Below are positions 17,316-25,877 of a stretch of 64,000 nt of DNA, piece by piece (position 1 is the first letter of the stretch; each line of letters starts with the position of its first letter). The notes beneath the pieces were generated by a model. It was not told where the DNA came from, did no database searches, and saw only the letters and a list, made by a program, of their open reading frames with translations. Made by a program: the position numbers and the translations under genes. Source of the stretch: Pseudomonas sp. NBRC 111124. GTDB taxonomy: Bacteria; Pseudomonadota; Gammaproteobacteria; Pseudomonadales; Pseudomonadaceae. The DNA is taken from contig NZ_BCBA01000045.1 of the NCBI RefSeq assembly GCF_001320245.1, positions 1 to 64,000 of the forward strand. The letters are read 5' to 3'.

Positions 17316-18229
17316 CGCTCGCCCCCTTCGGCGCGCAGCGCCTGTTTGTTGGCCTGGGCCATGCCCTTGGCATCAAAACCGCCAAGCTTGTCGCCCGACA
17401 GCAGCTCGTTGTGGGCATGGGCGAAGTGGTGCCAGGCGAATGCCGCATCCATGGCCGTGCGCTTGCCTTGCAGGTCTTCAACGTGGTTGATCGCCTGCTT
17501 GGTCAGGGCCAGGCCCATGCGCGGCTGGCGGGCGATGCTCGCCGCCAGGGCGTAGGTCGCCGCCTGCAGCTGGTCGCGTGGCACCACGCGGTTGACCATG
17601 CCCATCTGGTAGGCGCGCTCGGCGCTCATGCGCTCGCCGCAGAACAGAAATTCCTTGGCGATGCGCGGGTTCAACTCGTAGGGGTGGGCGAAGTACTCCA
17701 CCCCCGGGATACCCATGCGCACCACCGGGTCCTGGAAGAACGCATCGTCGCTGGCGACGATCAGGTCGCAGACCCACGCCAGCATCAGCCCACCGGCCAC
17801 GCAGGCGCCGTGGACCATGGCGATGGTCGGCTTGGGCAGCTCGCGCCAGCGCCGACACATGCCCAGGTAGACCTCCTGCTCGCGGGCATACAGCTGCTCG
17901 CCACCGGGCTTGTTGGTGTGGTCCCACCACAGGTGCGCACGCTCGAACGGCTTGTTGATGTCGCGCCCGGGGGTACCGATGTCGTGGCCGGCGGAAAAAT
18001 GCCGGCCCTCGCCGCACAGCACGATGACCTTGACGCTGTCGTCGTCCACCGCCTGGCGCAAGGCCGCGTCCAGGGCGTAGGTCATCTGCGAGTTCTGCGC
18101 GTTGTTGAACGCCGGGCGGTTGAGGGTGAGCGTGGCGATACCGTCGGCCACGGCATACAGCACCGGGTCCTTGGTCTCGTACACCGCCGCGTCCTCGCGG
18201 CTGACGAATTGGCTGTCGCTGCTGTGCAT
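17312..18229 (-). CDS. Enoyl-CoA hydratase/isomerase family protein
   Basis: The 305-residue crotonase-family protein has GEGRHFSAGHDIG for CoA binding and HGACVAGGLMLAWVCDLIVASDDAFFQDP for the oxyanion hole and active site. It is longer than EchA20 because of an insertion after the first motif (PFERAHLWWDHTNKPGG) and an extended tail. It probably hydrates an enoyl-CoA in the C/D-ring or side-chain part of the pathway. I cannot tell the exact step. The start at 18229 has GAGGA about 8 nt upstream; it sits 10 nt after ipdB and overlaps the IpdC-like gene by 4 nt. Confidence 0.85.
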   Translation of the reverse strand: MHSSDSQFVSREDAAVYETKDPVLYAVADGIATLTLNRPAFNNAQNSQMTYALDAALRQAVDDDSVKVIVLCGEGRHFSAGHDIGTPGRDINKPFERAHLWWDHTNKPGGEQLYAREQEVYLGMCRRWRELPKPTIAMVHGACVAGGLMLAWVCDLIVASDDAFFQDPVVRMGIPGVEYFAHPYELNPRIAKEFLFCGERMSAERAYQMGMVNRVVPRDQLQAATYALAASIARQPRMGLALTKQAINHVEDLQGKRTAMDAAFAWHHFAHAHNELLSGDKLGGFDAKGMAQANKQALRAEGGER

Positions 18230-18239
18230 GCGGGTGTCC

Positions 18240-19037
18240 TCAGGCGGCGCGGATGCCGGGCGGGTTGCCCTTGATCGCGCTGGCACGCAGACCATGGGGG
18301 TCGAGACGGCGGATCAGCGCCAGCTGCTCGGCAGTCGGGTGCACGGTCTCGCGCAGCTGCTTTGAGCGCAGCAACGGGAAGCCAGTCTTGTCCTGCACTT
18401 CGTCGAAGCTCACACCCGGGTGCAGGGTGCGCACCTGCGCGGCGCGGCCAGGGCCGTCGAAGTCCAGGGTGCACAGGTCGGTGATGACCTGGCGGATGTC
18501 CATCAGGTCGCGGCGCGCGCCCTCGGGCCAGCGCTCGGCCTTGAAGCCGACGCCAGAGACCATGTCCACCTCGCCACCGACGAACACCCGGGTGCTGTGG
18601 TTGGGCACGAAGAACGAATTGAGATGGTTGATGCTGTTGCCCGGCAACCCCCGCACGCCAAGCATCGCGGTGCGCGGCTTGTGGTAGTCGCCGACGCAGG
18701 ACAGGTTGGTCTGGCCCCAGCGGTCGACCTGGGTCGGCCCGATCATGGCGTGGCGGCGGCCGCCCCAGACGCATTCGAACACCCGCTCGAAGCTCAGGTA
18801 GCCGCTGTAGCGCGGCGCCTGCGCGCCACGCGGGCCCAGCGGGATCGGCTCCTCGACCAGGAACGCCTCGCTGTCGGTCATCAGCAGCTCGGGGCTGTGA
18901 GTGAGCTTGGCCAGGCTGGCGCCCAGGCGCGGTATCACGCCCAGGCCCGAGGCAATCACCTCGCCATTGCCGCGCCAGGCTTCGGCGGCGGCCACGATCA
19001 GCAGTTCGGCAAGGGTGAATTCAGGGGTGGCAGTCAT
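18240..19037 (-). CDS. ipdB: IpdB-like CoA-transferase-fold subunit, ring C hydrolase
   Basis: The 265-residue protein belongs to the class I CoA-transferase beta family. IpdAB are the members that hydrolytically open ring C of the COCHEA-CoA intermediate rather than transferring CoA. Signatures are ASGLGVIPRLGASLA near the N-terminus, GPTQVDRWGQTNLSCVGD and LPGNSINHLN. The start at 19037 has GAGGA 7 nt upstream. It lies 10 nt after ipdA, its obligate partner. Upstream in-frame sequence is out-of-frame ipdA and was not included. Confidence 0.87.
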   Translation of the reverse strand: MTATPEFTLAELLIVAAAEAWRGNGEVIASGLGVIPRLGASLAKLTHSPELLMTDSEAFLVEEPIPLGPRGAQAPRYSGYLSFERVFECVWGGRRHAMIGPTQVDRWGQTNLSCVGDYHKPRTAMLGVRGLPGNSINHLNSFFVPNHSTRVFVGGEVDMVSGVGFKAERWPEGARRDLMDIRQVITDLCTLDFDGPGRAAQVRTLHPGVSFDEVQDKTGFPLLRSKQLRETVHPTAEQLALIRRLDPHGLRASAIKGNPPGIRAA

Positions 19038-19047
19038 GCTGGAATCC

Positions 19048-19923
19048 TCAGAACACGGGAAGGGGCAAGGCGCCCATGCGCGCGGCACCGCCGTTGTGCG
19101 CTTGATAGGCCTGTTCGCCGCCGGCCACGCAAGCCTCGACATAGCGTTGCCAGCCGCCCTCTTCCTGGGCGCTGGCGACATAGCCCTTGAGGTGCTCCAG
19201 GTCCCAGCCGTAATCCGACGGGCAGGAGGTCGGGTGGGCGCCGAGCGGTGCATGCACCACGCCGGTCACCAGGTAGCGCTCGAACGTGTTGGCGCGGGCC
19301 TGCTCGGCATCGAGCTGCAGGCGCTCTTCCAGGCGCTCGCAAGAGACAAAGCACTGCTTGGCGGCGCGGGCGAACAGGTGGTCGAAATACGCGTCAGGGC
19401 CGGTCACCAGGCAGTTGCCCAGGCGGTCGGCGACGTTCACATGCAGAAACGCCACGTCCAGCGCCAGTGCCGGCATGGCCAGCAGCACCTCACCGTCGTC
19501 ATAAGGCGAGCGGACGGTTTTCAGCGCCGGGTTCAGCCGTGTCACATCCGTGGCCAGGCCACAGCGGGTGGGCAGGAACGGCAGGCGCATGCCGGCGGCG
19601 CGCAGGCCCCACTGGAACATGCCTTCGTCCAGTTCCATCAGCTCCAGCTCGCCAGCCTCACGGGCCTTGCGGTAGTAAGGCTCAAGCGGGATGGCATCGA
19701 GGGTGACGAAGCCGAACACCAGCTTGCGCACCTTGCCGGCCGCACACAGCATGCCGACCTCCGGGCCGCCATAGGCGACCACGGTCAGGTCCTTGACCGG
19801 CGAGCGCAGGATCTCCCGGACAATGGCCATCGGCTTGCGCCGCGGGCCCCAGCCACCGAAACCGATGGTCATGCCGTCGCGCAGCTGGGCGACGGCGTCG
19901 GCACTGGTCATTTGCTTGTTCAT
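19048..19923 (-). CDS. ipdA: IpdA-like CoA-transferase-fold subunit, ring C hydrolase
   Basis: The 291-residue alpha subunit has DAVAQLRDGMTIGFGGWGPRRKPMA and VVAYGGPEVGMLCAAGKV, which closely match mycobacterial IpdA (Rv3551) as I recall it. With IpdB it opens the last carbocycle. The start was set at the ATG at 19923: AAGGAG lies 9 nt before it, whereas an in-frame TTG two codons earlier sits only 3 nt from that site. It follows hsaC by 13 nt in the large operon. Confidence 0.9.
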   Translation of the reverse strand: MNKQMTSADAVAQLRDGMTIGFGGWGPRRKPMAIVREILRSPVKDLTVVAYGGPEVGMLCAAGKVRKLVFGFVTLDAIPLEPYYRKAREAGELELMELDEGMFQWGLRAAGMRLPFLPTRCGLATDVTRLNPALKTVRSPYDDGEVLLAMPALALDVAFLHVNVADRLGNCLVTGPDAYFDHLFARAAKQCFVSCERLEERLQLDAEQARANTFERYLVTGVVHAPLGAHPTSCPSDYGWDLEHLKGYVASAQEEGGWQRYVEACVAGGEQAYQAHNGGAARMGALPLPVF

Positions 19924-19936
19924 GCTCAACTGCTCC

Positions 19937-20827
19937 TTACTGGCGGCCGACCGAGAAGTCGTGGCCCCAGATACTCACGCGGGTGAACTCGAAGGCCGAG
20001 TGCTCGGCCCAGTCGACCTGCAGCCCGCCATAGCCGTACTCCAGGTCGAAGCCGGACGGTGTCTTCATGTAGAAACTGGTCATGTGGTCGTTCAGGTGCT
20101 GGCCGAGGGTCGCGGACAGCTGCCCACCGTGGGCCTGCAGGCGGTCATGGGCACGGCCGACCTCGGTCATCGAGTCCACCTCGACCATCACGTGCACGCA
20201 GCCGGACGGCACCGGGTACTCGGCCAGCGCCAGGCTGTGGTGGCGGGCGTTGGCGCAATGCAGAAAGTGGATGCGCACCGGCGGCGCCGACGGGTCGGGG
20301 CGGAAGTTGAAGATGTCCGACAGGCCGAAGCCGAGCACCTCCTTGGCGAACGCCAGGGTGGCGTCGAAATCCGGTGCCGGCAGCACGGTGTGGCCAAGGC
20401 CCATGTCACCGGTGACGAAACGCGGCACCCCTTGTGGCGAAATGAACGGTTGGCAGTCGGAGCGGTGGCCCCAGCTCAACTCATGCTGGTTGCCGGACGG
20501 GTCGCTGACGGTGACCAGCGCCTGCACGCCACGTTGCTCGATGGCCTGCGCGCTGCCAACCTTCCAGGCCACGCCGCAGCGTTCCAGGTGCTGCAGGGCC
20601 TGCTCGTAGGCCTGCTCGCTGGCGAGCTCCCAGCCACTGGCCAGGTAGCGCGGCGCGTCGCCCTCGACCACCAGCATGCGGTAAGGCCGCTCGTCCATCT
20701 TCACGTACAGGCCGCCGCCGGGTGCGGCCTGCACCTGCATGCCGAGCACCTGTTCGGCATAGCGTTGCCACTGGCCAAGGTTCTCGATCTGCGCGACGAA
20801 GTAGCTCAAACCACGAATGTCGATCAT
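19937..20827 (-). CDS. hsaC: Extradiol dioxygenase of steroid ring A (3,4-DHSA type)
   Basis: This type I (vicinal oxygen chelate) extradiol dioxygenase cleaves the catechol ring of 3,4-dihydroxy-9,10-seco steroids. With the start at 20827 it has 296 residues and Fe(II) ligands H146 (LGHTVL), H212 (CVHVMVEV) and E263 (FDLEYGYGG). These are almost the same numbers as in BphC, which supports this start. GGAGG lies 9 nt before this ATG and only 3 nt before the alternative ATG at 20833. Second-sphere histidines (ARHHS, LNDHMTSFY) are present. It is the first gene of a 13-gene operon and follows a regulatory box at 20893-20910. Confidence 0.92.
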   Translation of the reverse strand: MIDIRGLSYFVAQIENLGQWQRYAEQVLGMQVQAAPGGGLYVKMDERPYRMLVVEGDAPRYLASGWELASEQAYEQALQHLERCGVAWKVGSAQAIEQRGVQALVTVSDPSGNQHELSWGHRSDCQPFISPQGVPRFVTGDMGLGHTVLPAPDFDATLAFAKEVLGFGLSDIFNFRPDPSAPPVRIHFLHCANARHHSLALAEYPVPSGCVHVMVEVDSMTEVGRAHDRLQAHGGQLSATLGQHLNDHMTSFYMKTPSGFDLEYGYGGLQVDWAEHSAFEFTRVSIWGHDFSVGRQ

Positions 20828-20892
20828 GCCCATGTTCCTCCAGGCTCAAGGGGTTGCCTGGGGACCATTGTGCAAAGCGCCAACGCCGCGCT

Positions 20893-20910
20893 CATCGTCC
20901 GTTGAGACTA
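20893..20910 (-). promoter_or_regulatory. Steroid-regulon box for the hsaC operon
   Basis: The plus strand reads CATCGTCCGTTGAGACTA, 65 nt before the hsaC start. About 21 nt downstream is CACAAT, a -10-like element. This is half of a divergent pair with the box at 20954-20971; together they serve the two operons that leave this region in opposite directions. Confidence 0.65.
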
Positions 20911-20953
20911 AGCGCAATGCGTGGCGCAGCCGGCCCGCAGCGGGCTGTGGGCC

Positions 20954-20971
20954 TAGTCCGTTTCAATGATT
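20954..20971 (+). promoter_or_regulatory. Steroid-regulon box for the acyl-CoA dehydrogenase pair
   Basis: The plus strand reads TAGTCCGTTTCAATGATT. The distal TAGTCC half is perfect and the proximal half is degenerate. TAGATT (20992-20997) is a possible -10 about 20 nt downstream. The orientation relative to its gene is the same as at all other boxes. Confidence 0.5.
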
Positions 20972-21062
20972 CGCTGTGCGTGGTCCGGCCCTAGATTCGA
21001 GGGCGTTGTCTACCTGAATCCAGGGGCCGCGCTGCAGCCCCGCCAGCCTAGAGATGCCCTTT

Positions 21063-22223
21063 ATGGAGTTCGCTTTCACCGAGGAACAGTTGCTGATCCG
21101 CGACAGTGCCGAGCGTTTTCTCGCCCAGGCCAGCGATTCCCATGCGGTACGCGCAGGCATGAGCCGTGCTGCCGATTACGACCCTGAATTGTGCCGACGC
21201 ATCGGCCAGGAGCTGTACTGGCCGGCGCTGCTGGTACCCGAGGCCCACGGTGGCATGGGCCTGGGCTTCGTCGAGCTGGCCGTGCTGCTGGAGCAATGCG
21301 GGCGCTTCCTGCTCGGCTCGCCGCTGTTCGCCACCACTTGCCTGGCCACTCCGGCCCTGCTGCTGGCCGACAACCCGGCACTGCAAGCCCGCTGGCTACC
21401 GGCCATCGCCAGCGGCCAGCTGCATGCCACCCTGGCCTGCCCGCTTGAGGCCGCGCAGCTGCAGGTCGAACTGCATCCCCATGGCGACGGCTACCGCCTC
21501 GATGGCTGTCACGCCCAGGTCGTCGATGGCGCCCAGGCCGACCTGCTGCTGATCGCCGCACGTCGCCCAGGCAGTGCAGGCGAACAAGACATTAGCCTGT
21601 TTGCCGTACCAGCTGACACACCTGGAATAGTACGTATTACATTACACACCCTCGACCAGACCCGACGCCTGGCGCGCATCGAACTGCACCAGGTGGAAGT
21701 CAGTGACCTACAGCGCCTGTGCCCCATCGATCAGGCCTGGCCGCTGCTCCAAGCCACCCAGCGTATCGCCGCCATCGGCCTGGCTGCCGAACAGCTCGGC
21801 GGTGCCCAGCAGGCGCTGGACCTGACCCTGGCCTATACCGCCGAGCGCCACCAGTTCGGCCGGCCGGTGGCCAGCTTCCAGGCCATCAAGCATCGCTGCG
21901 CCGACATGATGCTGCACATCGAATGCACCCGTTCGGCGGTGTGGTACGCGGCCTGCGTGGCCCGCGAATACCTGGCCGAAGACGGTGACCCGCTGGTGCG
22001 CGGCGAACTGCTCGCCGCTGCGGCCACCGCCAAGGCCCAGGCCAGCGAAACCTTTTTCCACTGCGCGGCCGAGTCGATCCAGCTGCACGGCGGGGTCGGC
22101 TTCACCTGGGAATACGACCCGCACCTGTACTTCAAACGCGCCAGGGCCAGCGAACAGCTGCTGGGCAACCCGGCCTGGCACCGTGAGCGCCTGGCCCGCA
22201 AACTGCTGGGAGAAAACCCATGA
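21063..22223 (+). CDS. Acyl-CoA dehydrogenase, small-subunit type (FadE31/33-like)
   Basis: The 386-residue acyl-CoA dehydrogenase begins MEFAFTEEQLLIRDSAE, parallel to the start of the enzyme at 13215-14273. An in-frame ATG three codons earlier (21054) has no ribosome-binding site. Other marks are RHQFGRPVASFQAIKHRCADM and IQLHGGVGFTWEYDPHLYFKRA. It overlaps the FadE30-like gene by 4 nt, so the two probably form a heteromer. It is likely to dehydrogenate a CoA ester from the C/D-ring propionate side chain. The neighbouring box at 20954 puts it in the locus regulon. Confidence 0.86.
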   Translation: MEFAFTEEQLLIRDSAERFLAQASDSHAVRAGMSRAADYDPELCRRIGQELYWPALLVPEAHGGMGLGFVELAVLLEQCGRFLLGSPLFATTCLATPALLLADNPALQARWLPAIASGQLHATLACPLEAAQLQVELHPHGDGYRLDGCHAQVVDGAQADLLLIAARRPGSAGEQDISLFAVPADTPGIVRITLHTLDQTRRLARIELHQVEVSDLQRLCPIDQAWPLLQATQRIAAIGLAAEQLGGAQQALDLTLAYTAERHQFGRPVASFQAIKHRCADMMLHIECTRSAVWYAACVAREYLAEDGDPLVRGELLAAAATAKAQASETFFHCAAESIQLHGGVGFTWEYDPHLYFKRARASEQLLGNPAWHRERLARKLLGENP

Positions 22224-23410
22224 AGATCGGTTTCAGCAAGGCAGACGAAGCATTCCGTCAGGAGGTTGCCAGCTGGCTGGCAGCACACTTGCAAGGTGAA
22301 TTTGCACAACTGCGCTTTCGTGGCGGCCCGGGCGACGAACACAGCTTCCCGGCCGAGCGCAAGGCCTGGGAGCGCGAGCTGGCAAGCGGTGGCTGGGTCG
22401 GTGTGGGCTGGCGGGCAGAAGACGGCGGGCGTGGCCTGAGCATCAGCCAGCAGGTGATTTTCCACGAGGAATACGCCCGCGCCGGCGGCCCCGGGCGCAT
22501 GGGCCACATCGGCGAAGGGCTGGTCGGCCCAACCCTCGCCGCGTTCGGCACGCCCGAGCAACGCCAGCGCCTGCTGCCGGGCATTCTTCAGGGCGAGGCG
22601 TTCTGGTGCCAGGGCTATTCCGAGCCCGGCGCAGGCTCGGACCTGGCCAACGTACAGACTCGCGCGCGCCTCGACGCCAGCGGCGAACACTGGCTGATCA
22701 GCGGGCAGAAAGTCTGGACTTCGCTGGCCCACGAGGCCGACTGGTGCTTCGTGCTGGCCCGCACCGAGCCGGGCAGCGTCGGGCACCAGGGTTTGTCGTT
22801 CCTGCTGGTGCCGATGGCCCAGGCCAACATCCGCGTGCAGCCGATCCAGCAACTGACCGGCACCAGCGAGTTCAACGAGGTGTTCTTCGACCAGGCCGAA
22901 ACCTCGGCAAGCAACCTGATCGGCCAGCCTGGCGAAGGCTGGAAGATCGCCATGGCCCTGCTGGGCTTCGAACGTGGCGTGTCGACCCTGGGCCAGCAAA
23001 TGCAGTTTCACAACGAGCTCGAAGAGGTGCTGCGCATCGCCCGCACCAACGGCGCCGCCCGCGACCCGCTGCTGCGCCAGCGCCTGGCCCAAGCCTGGTC
23101 AGGGCTCAAGGTACTGCGCTACAACTCGCTGCGCATGCTCTCAGGGCCGCAGGATGGCAGCCTGGCGCGAGAGGCGATGATCTACAAGCTGGCTTGGTCG
23201 AACTGGCATGTAGAGCTGGGCAAGTTGGCAATGGATGTGCTGGGGGATGCGGCCGAGGTGCTGGAGAGTGCGCCGTATGGGTTGAGCCGGTTGCAGTCGT
23301 TGTTCCTGTTTACCCGGGCCGACACGATCTATGGGGGGAGTAACGAGATTCAGCGCAATGTGATTGCCGAACGGGCGTTGGGCATGCCGCGGGAGGTGAA
23401 GGGGCGCTGA
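22220..23410 (+). CDS. fadE30: FadE30-like acyl-CoA dehydrogenase
   Basis: The 396-residue protein has WCQGYSEPGAGSDLANV, ISGQKVWTSLAH, TGTSEFNEVFFD and FERGVSTLGQQ. The C-terminal segment is FTRADTIYGGSNEIQRNVIAERALG. These features match mycobacterial FadE30 (Rv3560c) closely from memory. FadE30 dehydrogenates the propionyl-CoA side chain of the HIP-CoA intermediate, an early C/D-ring step. Glycine replaces the usual glutamate at the YEGT position (YGGS), so the catalytic base is probably the glutamate in FERG (inference). Its ATG overlaps the preceding stop by 4 nt. Confidence 0.87.
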   Translation: MKIGFSKADEAFRQEVASWLAAHLQGEFAQLRFRGGPGDEHSFPAERKAWERELASGGWVGVGWRAEDGGRGLSISQQVIFHEEYARAGGPGRMGHIGEGLVGPTLAAFGTPEQRQRLLPGILQGEAFWCQGYSEPGAGSDLANVQTRARLDASGEHWLISGQKVWTSLAHEADWCFVLARTEPGSVGHQGLSFLLVPMAQANIRVQPIQQLTGTSEFNEVFFDQAETSASNLIGQPGEGWKIAMALLGFERGVSTLGQQMQFHNELEEVLRIARTNGAARDPLLRQRLAQAWSGLKVLRYNSLRMLSGPQDGSLAREAMIYKLAWSNWHVELGKLAMDVLGDAAEVLESAPYGLSRLQSLFLFTRADTIYGGSNEIQRNVIAERALGMPREVKGR

Positions 23411-23430
23411 AACCCTGGGGCTGCTTTGCA

Positions 23431-23520
23431 GCCCATCGCAGGCAAGCCAGCTCCCACACCGACAGCATCGACTTCAAGTCATGCGCTGTACCTGTGGGAG
23501 CTGGCTTGCCTGCGATGGGC
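23431..23520. repeat. REP-like inverted repeat at a convergent gene end
   Basis: Perfect 28-bp arms lie at 23431-23458 and 23493-23520 with a 34-nt spacer. It sits between the convergent fadE30 and SnoaL-like genes. The arm sequence (GTGGGAGCTGGCTTGCCTGC) is typical of Pseudomonas REP elements. It may act as a bidirectional terminator or mRNA stabiliser. Nothing else is apparent in this gap. Confidence 0.75.
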
Positions 23521-23544
23521 CGCAGAGCGGCCCCTGATCAACCA

Positions 23545-24186
23545 CTAGCGAACGCGAATCTTCGGGTCCCCCGCCCCACGCCGCATGCCCTGCAGAAAAC
23601 CCTCCAGCGGCGCCGGCTCGGCAATCTGCGGCAAGGCATCCTTGTCCGGCCGCTGGGCCCAGAACGCATCCCACGACGGGAACAGCTCGTGGAAGCTCCC
23701 GGCATAAGGCTCACGCCCCGGCCAGCGCATCTTCAGGCCACCAATCGGCGGCTTGTTCAGGTCAGTGGCGTACCAATAGCACGGCAGCCGGCGGCGGAAG
23801 CACCAGCGCCCATCGATGCGCTCGTAGTCGTCCCAGTACAGCATCTGCATGATCACCCACTCCGGCCCGGTCTCATGCTCGTTCTTCGAATACACCACAC
23901 CCGTGGCGTGGTCGGCATCGCTGAACTCGATGATGTGCTGGCCCAGGTGGTGCGAGGTACCGTGGAACTGCTTGCGCATGGTCTCGTCAAGCCAGGCCTT
24001 GAGGTGCGCACGGCCGAACTTGTCGCGGCCGACCCGCACGTCCTCGGCAAAGCAGTTGGCCATGGCGTCCATGTCGCGCATGTCCAGGGCCAGGGCGTAC
24101 TTGCCGGCCAGCTGGCGGATCGCGTCCAGCGACTCCAGGCGGTCGATGCGCTGCAGCAGCGTGGTGCTGCTTTCCATGGCGGTCAT
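23545..24186 (-). CDS. SnoaL/NTF2-like protein, possible hydroxysteroid dehydratase (BaiE-like)
   Basis: The 213-residue protein has the NTF2-like cone fold of SnoaL/ketosteroid-isomerase relatives. Y30 and D35 (LAGKYALALDMRD) and the histidines at 80 and 84 (HHLGQH) align with the catalytic Y30, D35 and H83 of the bile-acid 7alpha-dehydratase BaiE as I recall it. A role in removing a ring hydroxyl, for example at C7, is therefore plausible but unproven. The start at 24186 overlaps the SDR stop (ATGA); a second ATG follows three codons later. It is the last gene of a three-gene operon with two SDRs. Confidence 0.75.
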   Translation of the reverse strand: MTAMESSTTLLQRIDRLESLDAIRQLAGKYALALDMRDMDAMANCFAEDVRVGRDKFGRAHLKAWLDETMRKQFHGTSHHLGQHIIEFSDADHATGVVYSKNEHETGPEWVIMQMLYWDDYERIDGRWCFRRRLPCYWYATDLNKPPIGGLKMRWPGREPYAGSFHELFPSWDAFWAQRPDKDALPQIAEPAPLEGFLQGMRRGAGDPKIRVR

Positions 24187-24953
24187 TCCAGCACCGTATA
24201 CAGGTCCGAGCCGCGCCCGCCGTCCACCGCCAGGCTCGCGCCGGTCACGTACGAGGCTTCGTCGCTGGCCAGGAACAGGATGGCATTGGCCAGCTCTTGC
24301 GGCAGGCCGACACGGCGCATCGGGATGACCTTCTCGGTGTTGGCGCGTGCCTTGGCGTCGCCGAGCATGCCCGCGGTTGCCGGTGTGTCGACCACCCCGG
24401 GGATGATCACGTTGCAACGGATATTGTCTGCCGCCCCTTCGCTGGCTGCGGCCCGACTGAAGTTGATCACCGCTGCCTTGGCGGCAGAATAACCCGCCAT
24501 CCAGGCCGTGCCGAACAGGCCGCAGATCGAGGCGATGTTGACGATCGAGCCGCCCTTGCCCTTCATCAGCTGCATCGCCGTGCGCGTGCCCCAGAAGGTG
24601 CCATCCACGGTGGTGGCGAAGTTGGCGTGCCAGTCGGCAGTGCTCATGCCGTCGATGCCGCCCCAGGTGTAGGCCATGGCGTTGTTGACCAGGATATCGA
24701 GGCCGCCGTGGCGCTGCGCGGTGGCTTGCAGCGCGGCGACATAGGCCCGTTCGTCACTGACGTCGGCCACCGCCACCTCGGCGCAACCACCGCGGGCGAG
24801 GATCTGCTCGCGTACCCCTTCGAGCGGCTCGCGGCGCCGCCCACACAGCACCACCAGGGCGCCCTCTTCGGCGAAGCGCAGTGCGGTGGCCTCGCCAATG
24901 CCGGAGCCGGCCCCGGTGACGAAGGCGATCTTGCCTTGCAGACGTTTGCTCAT
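24183..24953 (-). CDS. Short-chain dehydrogenase/reductase
   Basis: The 256-residue classical SDR has TGAGSGIGEATALRFAEEG, NNAMAYTWGG in place of NNAG, the serine in NIASICGLFG and YSAAK. ASYVTGASLAVDGG lies near the end. It is the middle gene of the operon at 23545-25702, 14 nt after the first SDR and overlapping the SnoaL-like gene by 4 nt. It is likely to oxidise or reduce a ring hydroxyl or ketone of the steroid. Which position cannot be read from the sequence. AGGAG precedes the start. Confidence 0.85.
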   Translation of the reverse strand: MSKRLQGKIAFVTGAGSGIGEATALRFAEEGALVVLCGRRREPLEGVREQILARGGCAEVAVADVSDERAYVAALQATAQRHGGLDILVNNAMAYTWGGIDGMSTADWHANFATTVDGTFWGTRTAMQLMKGKGGSIVNIASICGLFGTAWMAGYSAAKAAVINFSRAAASEGAADNIRCNVIIPGVVDTPATAGMLGDAKARANTEKVIPMRRVGLPQELANAILFLASDEASYVTGASLAVDGGRGSDLYTVLE

Positions 24954-24967
24954 CGGTCGCGCTCCTG

Positions 24968-25702
24968 TCAGATAAAGGCCATGCCGCCGTTGACGGCGAT
25001 GTTCTGCCCGGTGATGAAGCTGGCGTCATCACTGGCCAGGAACACCGCCACCCGGGCGATCTCGTCGGTTTCGCACATCCGCCCCAGCGGCACGTTTTTC
25101 AGCAACGCCTGCATGTGTTCATCGGGAATGCCGGCCATCATCGGGGTGTTGGTCGGGCCCGGTACCAAGGTGTTGACGCGGATGCCCTGGGCCGCCAGTT
25201 CACGGGCGATCGAACGGGTCAGGCCCATCACTGCGGCTTTCGAAGCGCAATAGTGGCTTGGCCCTTCGCCAGTCAGCGCAGCGGTGCTCGACAAGTTGAT
25301 CAGCACGCCCTGGCGCTGGCCCTTGAGCATCAGCCGGGCGCCTTCGCGGCAGCACAGGAAGGTGCCGCCGAGGTTGACCCCGATCACCCGCGCCCAGCTG
25401 TCGTCCGGCGTGTCGAGGAAGGCATCGAGGGCGCCGACACCGGCGTTGTTGACGACGATGTCCAGGCCGCCGAAATGCGCTTCGACCTGGCCCATGGCAT
25501 CGGCCACCGACGCACCATCAGCGACGTTGCAGCCCAGCGCCAGCACCTGTTCGCCGAGGTCGGCAAGGCCGGCGGCGAGCGCGGCCTGGTTGAGGTCGAC
25601 CGCCACCACCTTGGCCCCTTCGGCGACGAAGCGGCGCACGATGGCCTGGCCCATGCCCTGCCCGGCACCGGTAACGAAGGCCACTTTGTTCTGCAGTTTC
25701 AT
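24968..25702 (-). CDS. Short-chain dehydrogenase/reductase
   Basis: The 244-residue classical SDR has TGAGQGMGQAIVRRF, CNVADG, NNAGVGALDAF, a serine in NLSSTAALTGEG, and YCASK. Acidic residues after beta-strand 2 (VVAVDLNQ) point to NAD(H) rather than NADP(H). It is the first gene of the SDR-SDR-SnoaL operon, with AGGAG 8 nt before the start and a well-conserved regulatory box 62 nt upstream. The product may prepare a hydroxyl group for removal by the SnoaL-like protein (inference). Confidence 0.86.
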   Translation of the reverse strand: MKLQNKVAFVTGAGQGMGQAIVRRFVAEGAKVVAVDLNQAALAAGLADLGEQVLALGCNVADGASVADAMGQVEAHFGGLDIVVNNAGVGALDAFLDTPDDSWARVIGVNLGGTFLCCREGARLMLKGQRQGVLINLSSTAALTGEGPSHYCASKAAVMGLTRSIARELAAQGIRVNTLVPGPTNTPMMAGIPDEHMQALLKNVPLGRMCETDEIARVAVFLASDDASFITGQNIAVNGGMAFI

Positions 25703-25764
25703 AGCGTTCTCCTCTGTTGACGCCTTTTGGTTTTCACCATCATTGGGCGCCAGCCGGTGCCGAA

Positions 25765-25782
25765 CATCGTCCGATAGGACTA
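25765..25782 (-). promoter_or_regulatory. Steroid-regulon box for the SDR-SDR-SnoaL operon
   Basis: The plus strand reads CATCGTCCGATAGGACTA, a perfect match with the GTCC-N4-GGAC palindrome. It is 62 nt from the SDR start. CAATGAT lies about 20 nt downstream. It is paired with the opposite-facing box at 25800-25817. Confidence 0.68.
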
Positions 25783-25799
25783 GCGCCCTGGGCGCGTCG

Positions 25800-25817
25800 T
25801 GGTCCGGATGGACGATG
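25800..25817 (+). promoter_or_regulatory. Steroid-regulon box for hsaD
   Basis: The plus strand reads TGGTCCGGATGGACGATG, matching 13 of 14 fixed positions of TAGTCC-N4-GGACGATG. It is 60 nt before the hsaD start. The two boxes of this divergent promoter are only 17 bp apart, so binding of the two dimers may be linked. Confidence 0.65.
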
Positions 25818-25877
25818 CCAGCCTGGCCTGGGCGACAGAGGATCGACCCTCACCCATTCGCGAACCGGAGAACCGGC

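Noticed and set aside
23545..24186. Classical ketosteroid delta5-isomerase
   Set aside because: The fold is related, but the protein is much longer than ketosteroid isomerases (about 125-130 residues) and the Tyr/Asp/His pattern fits the BaiE-type dehydratases better.
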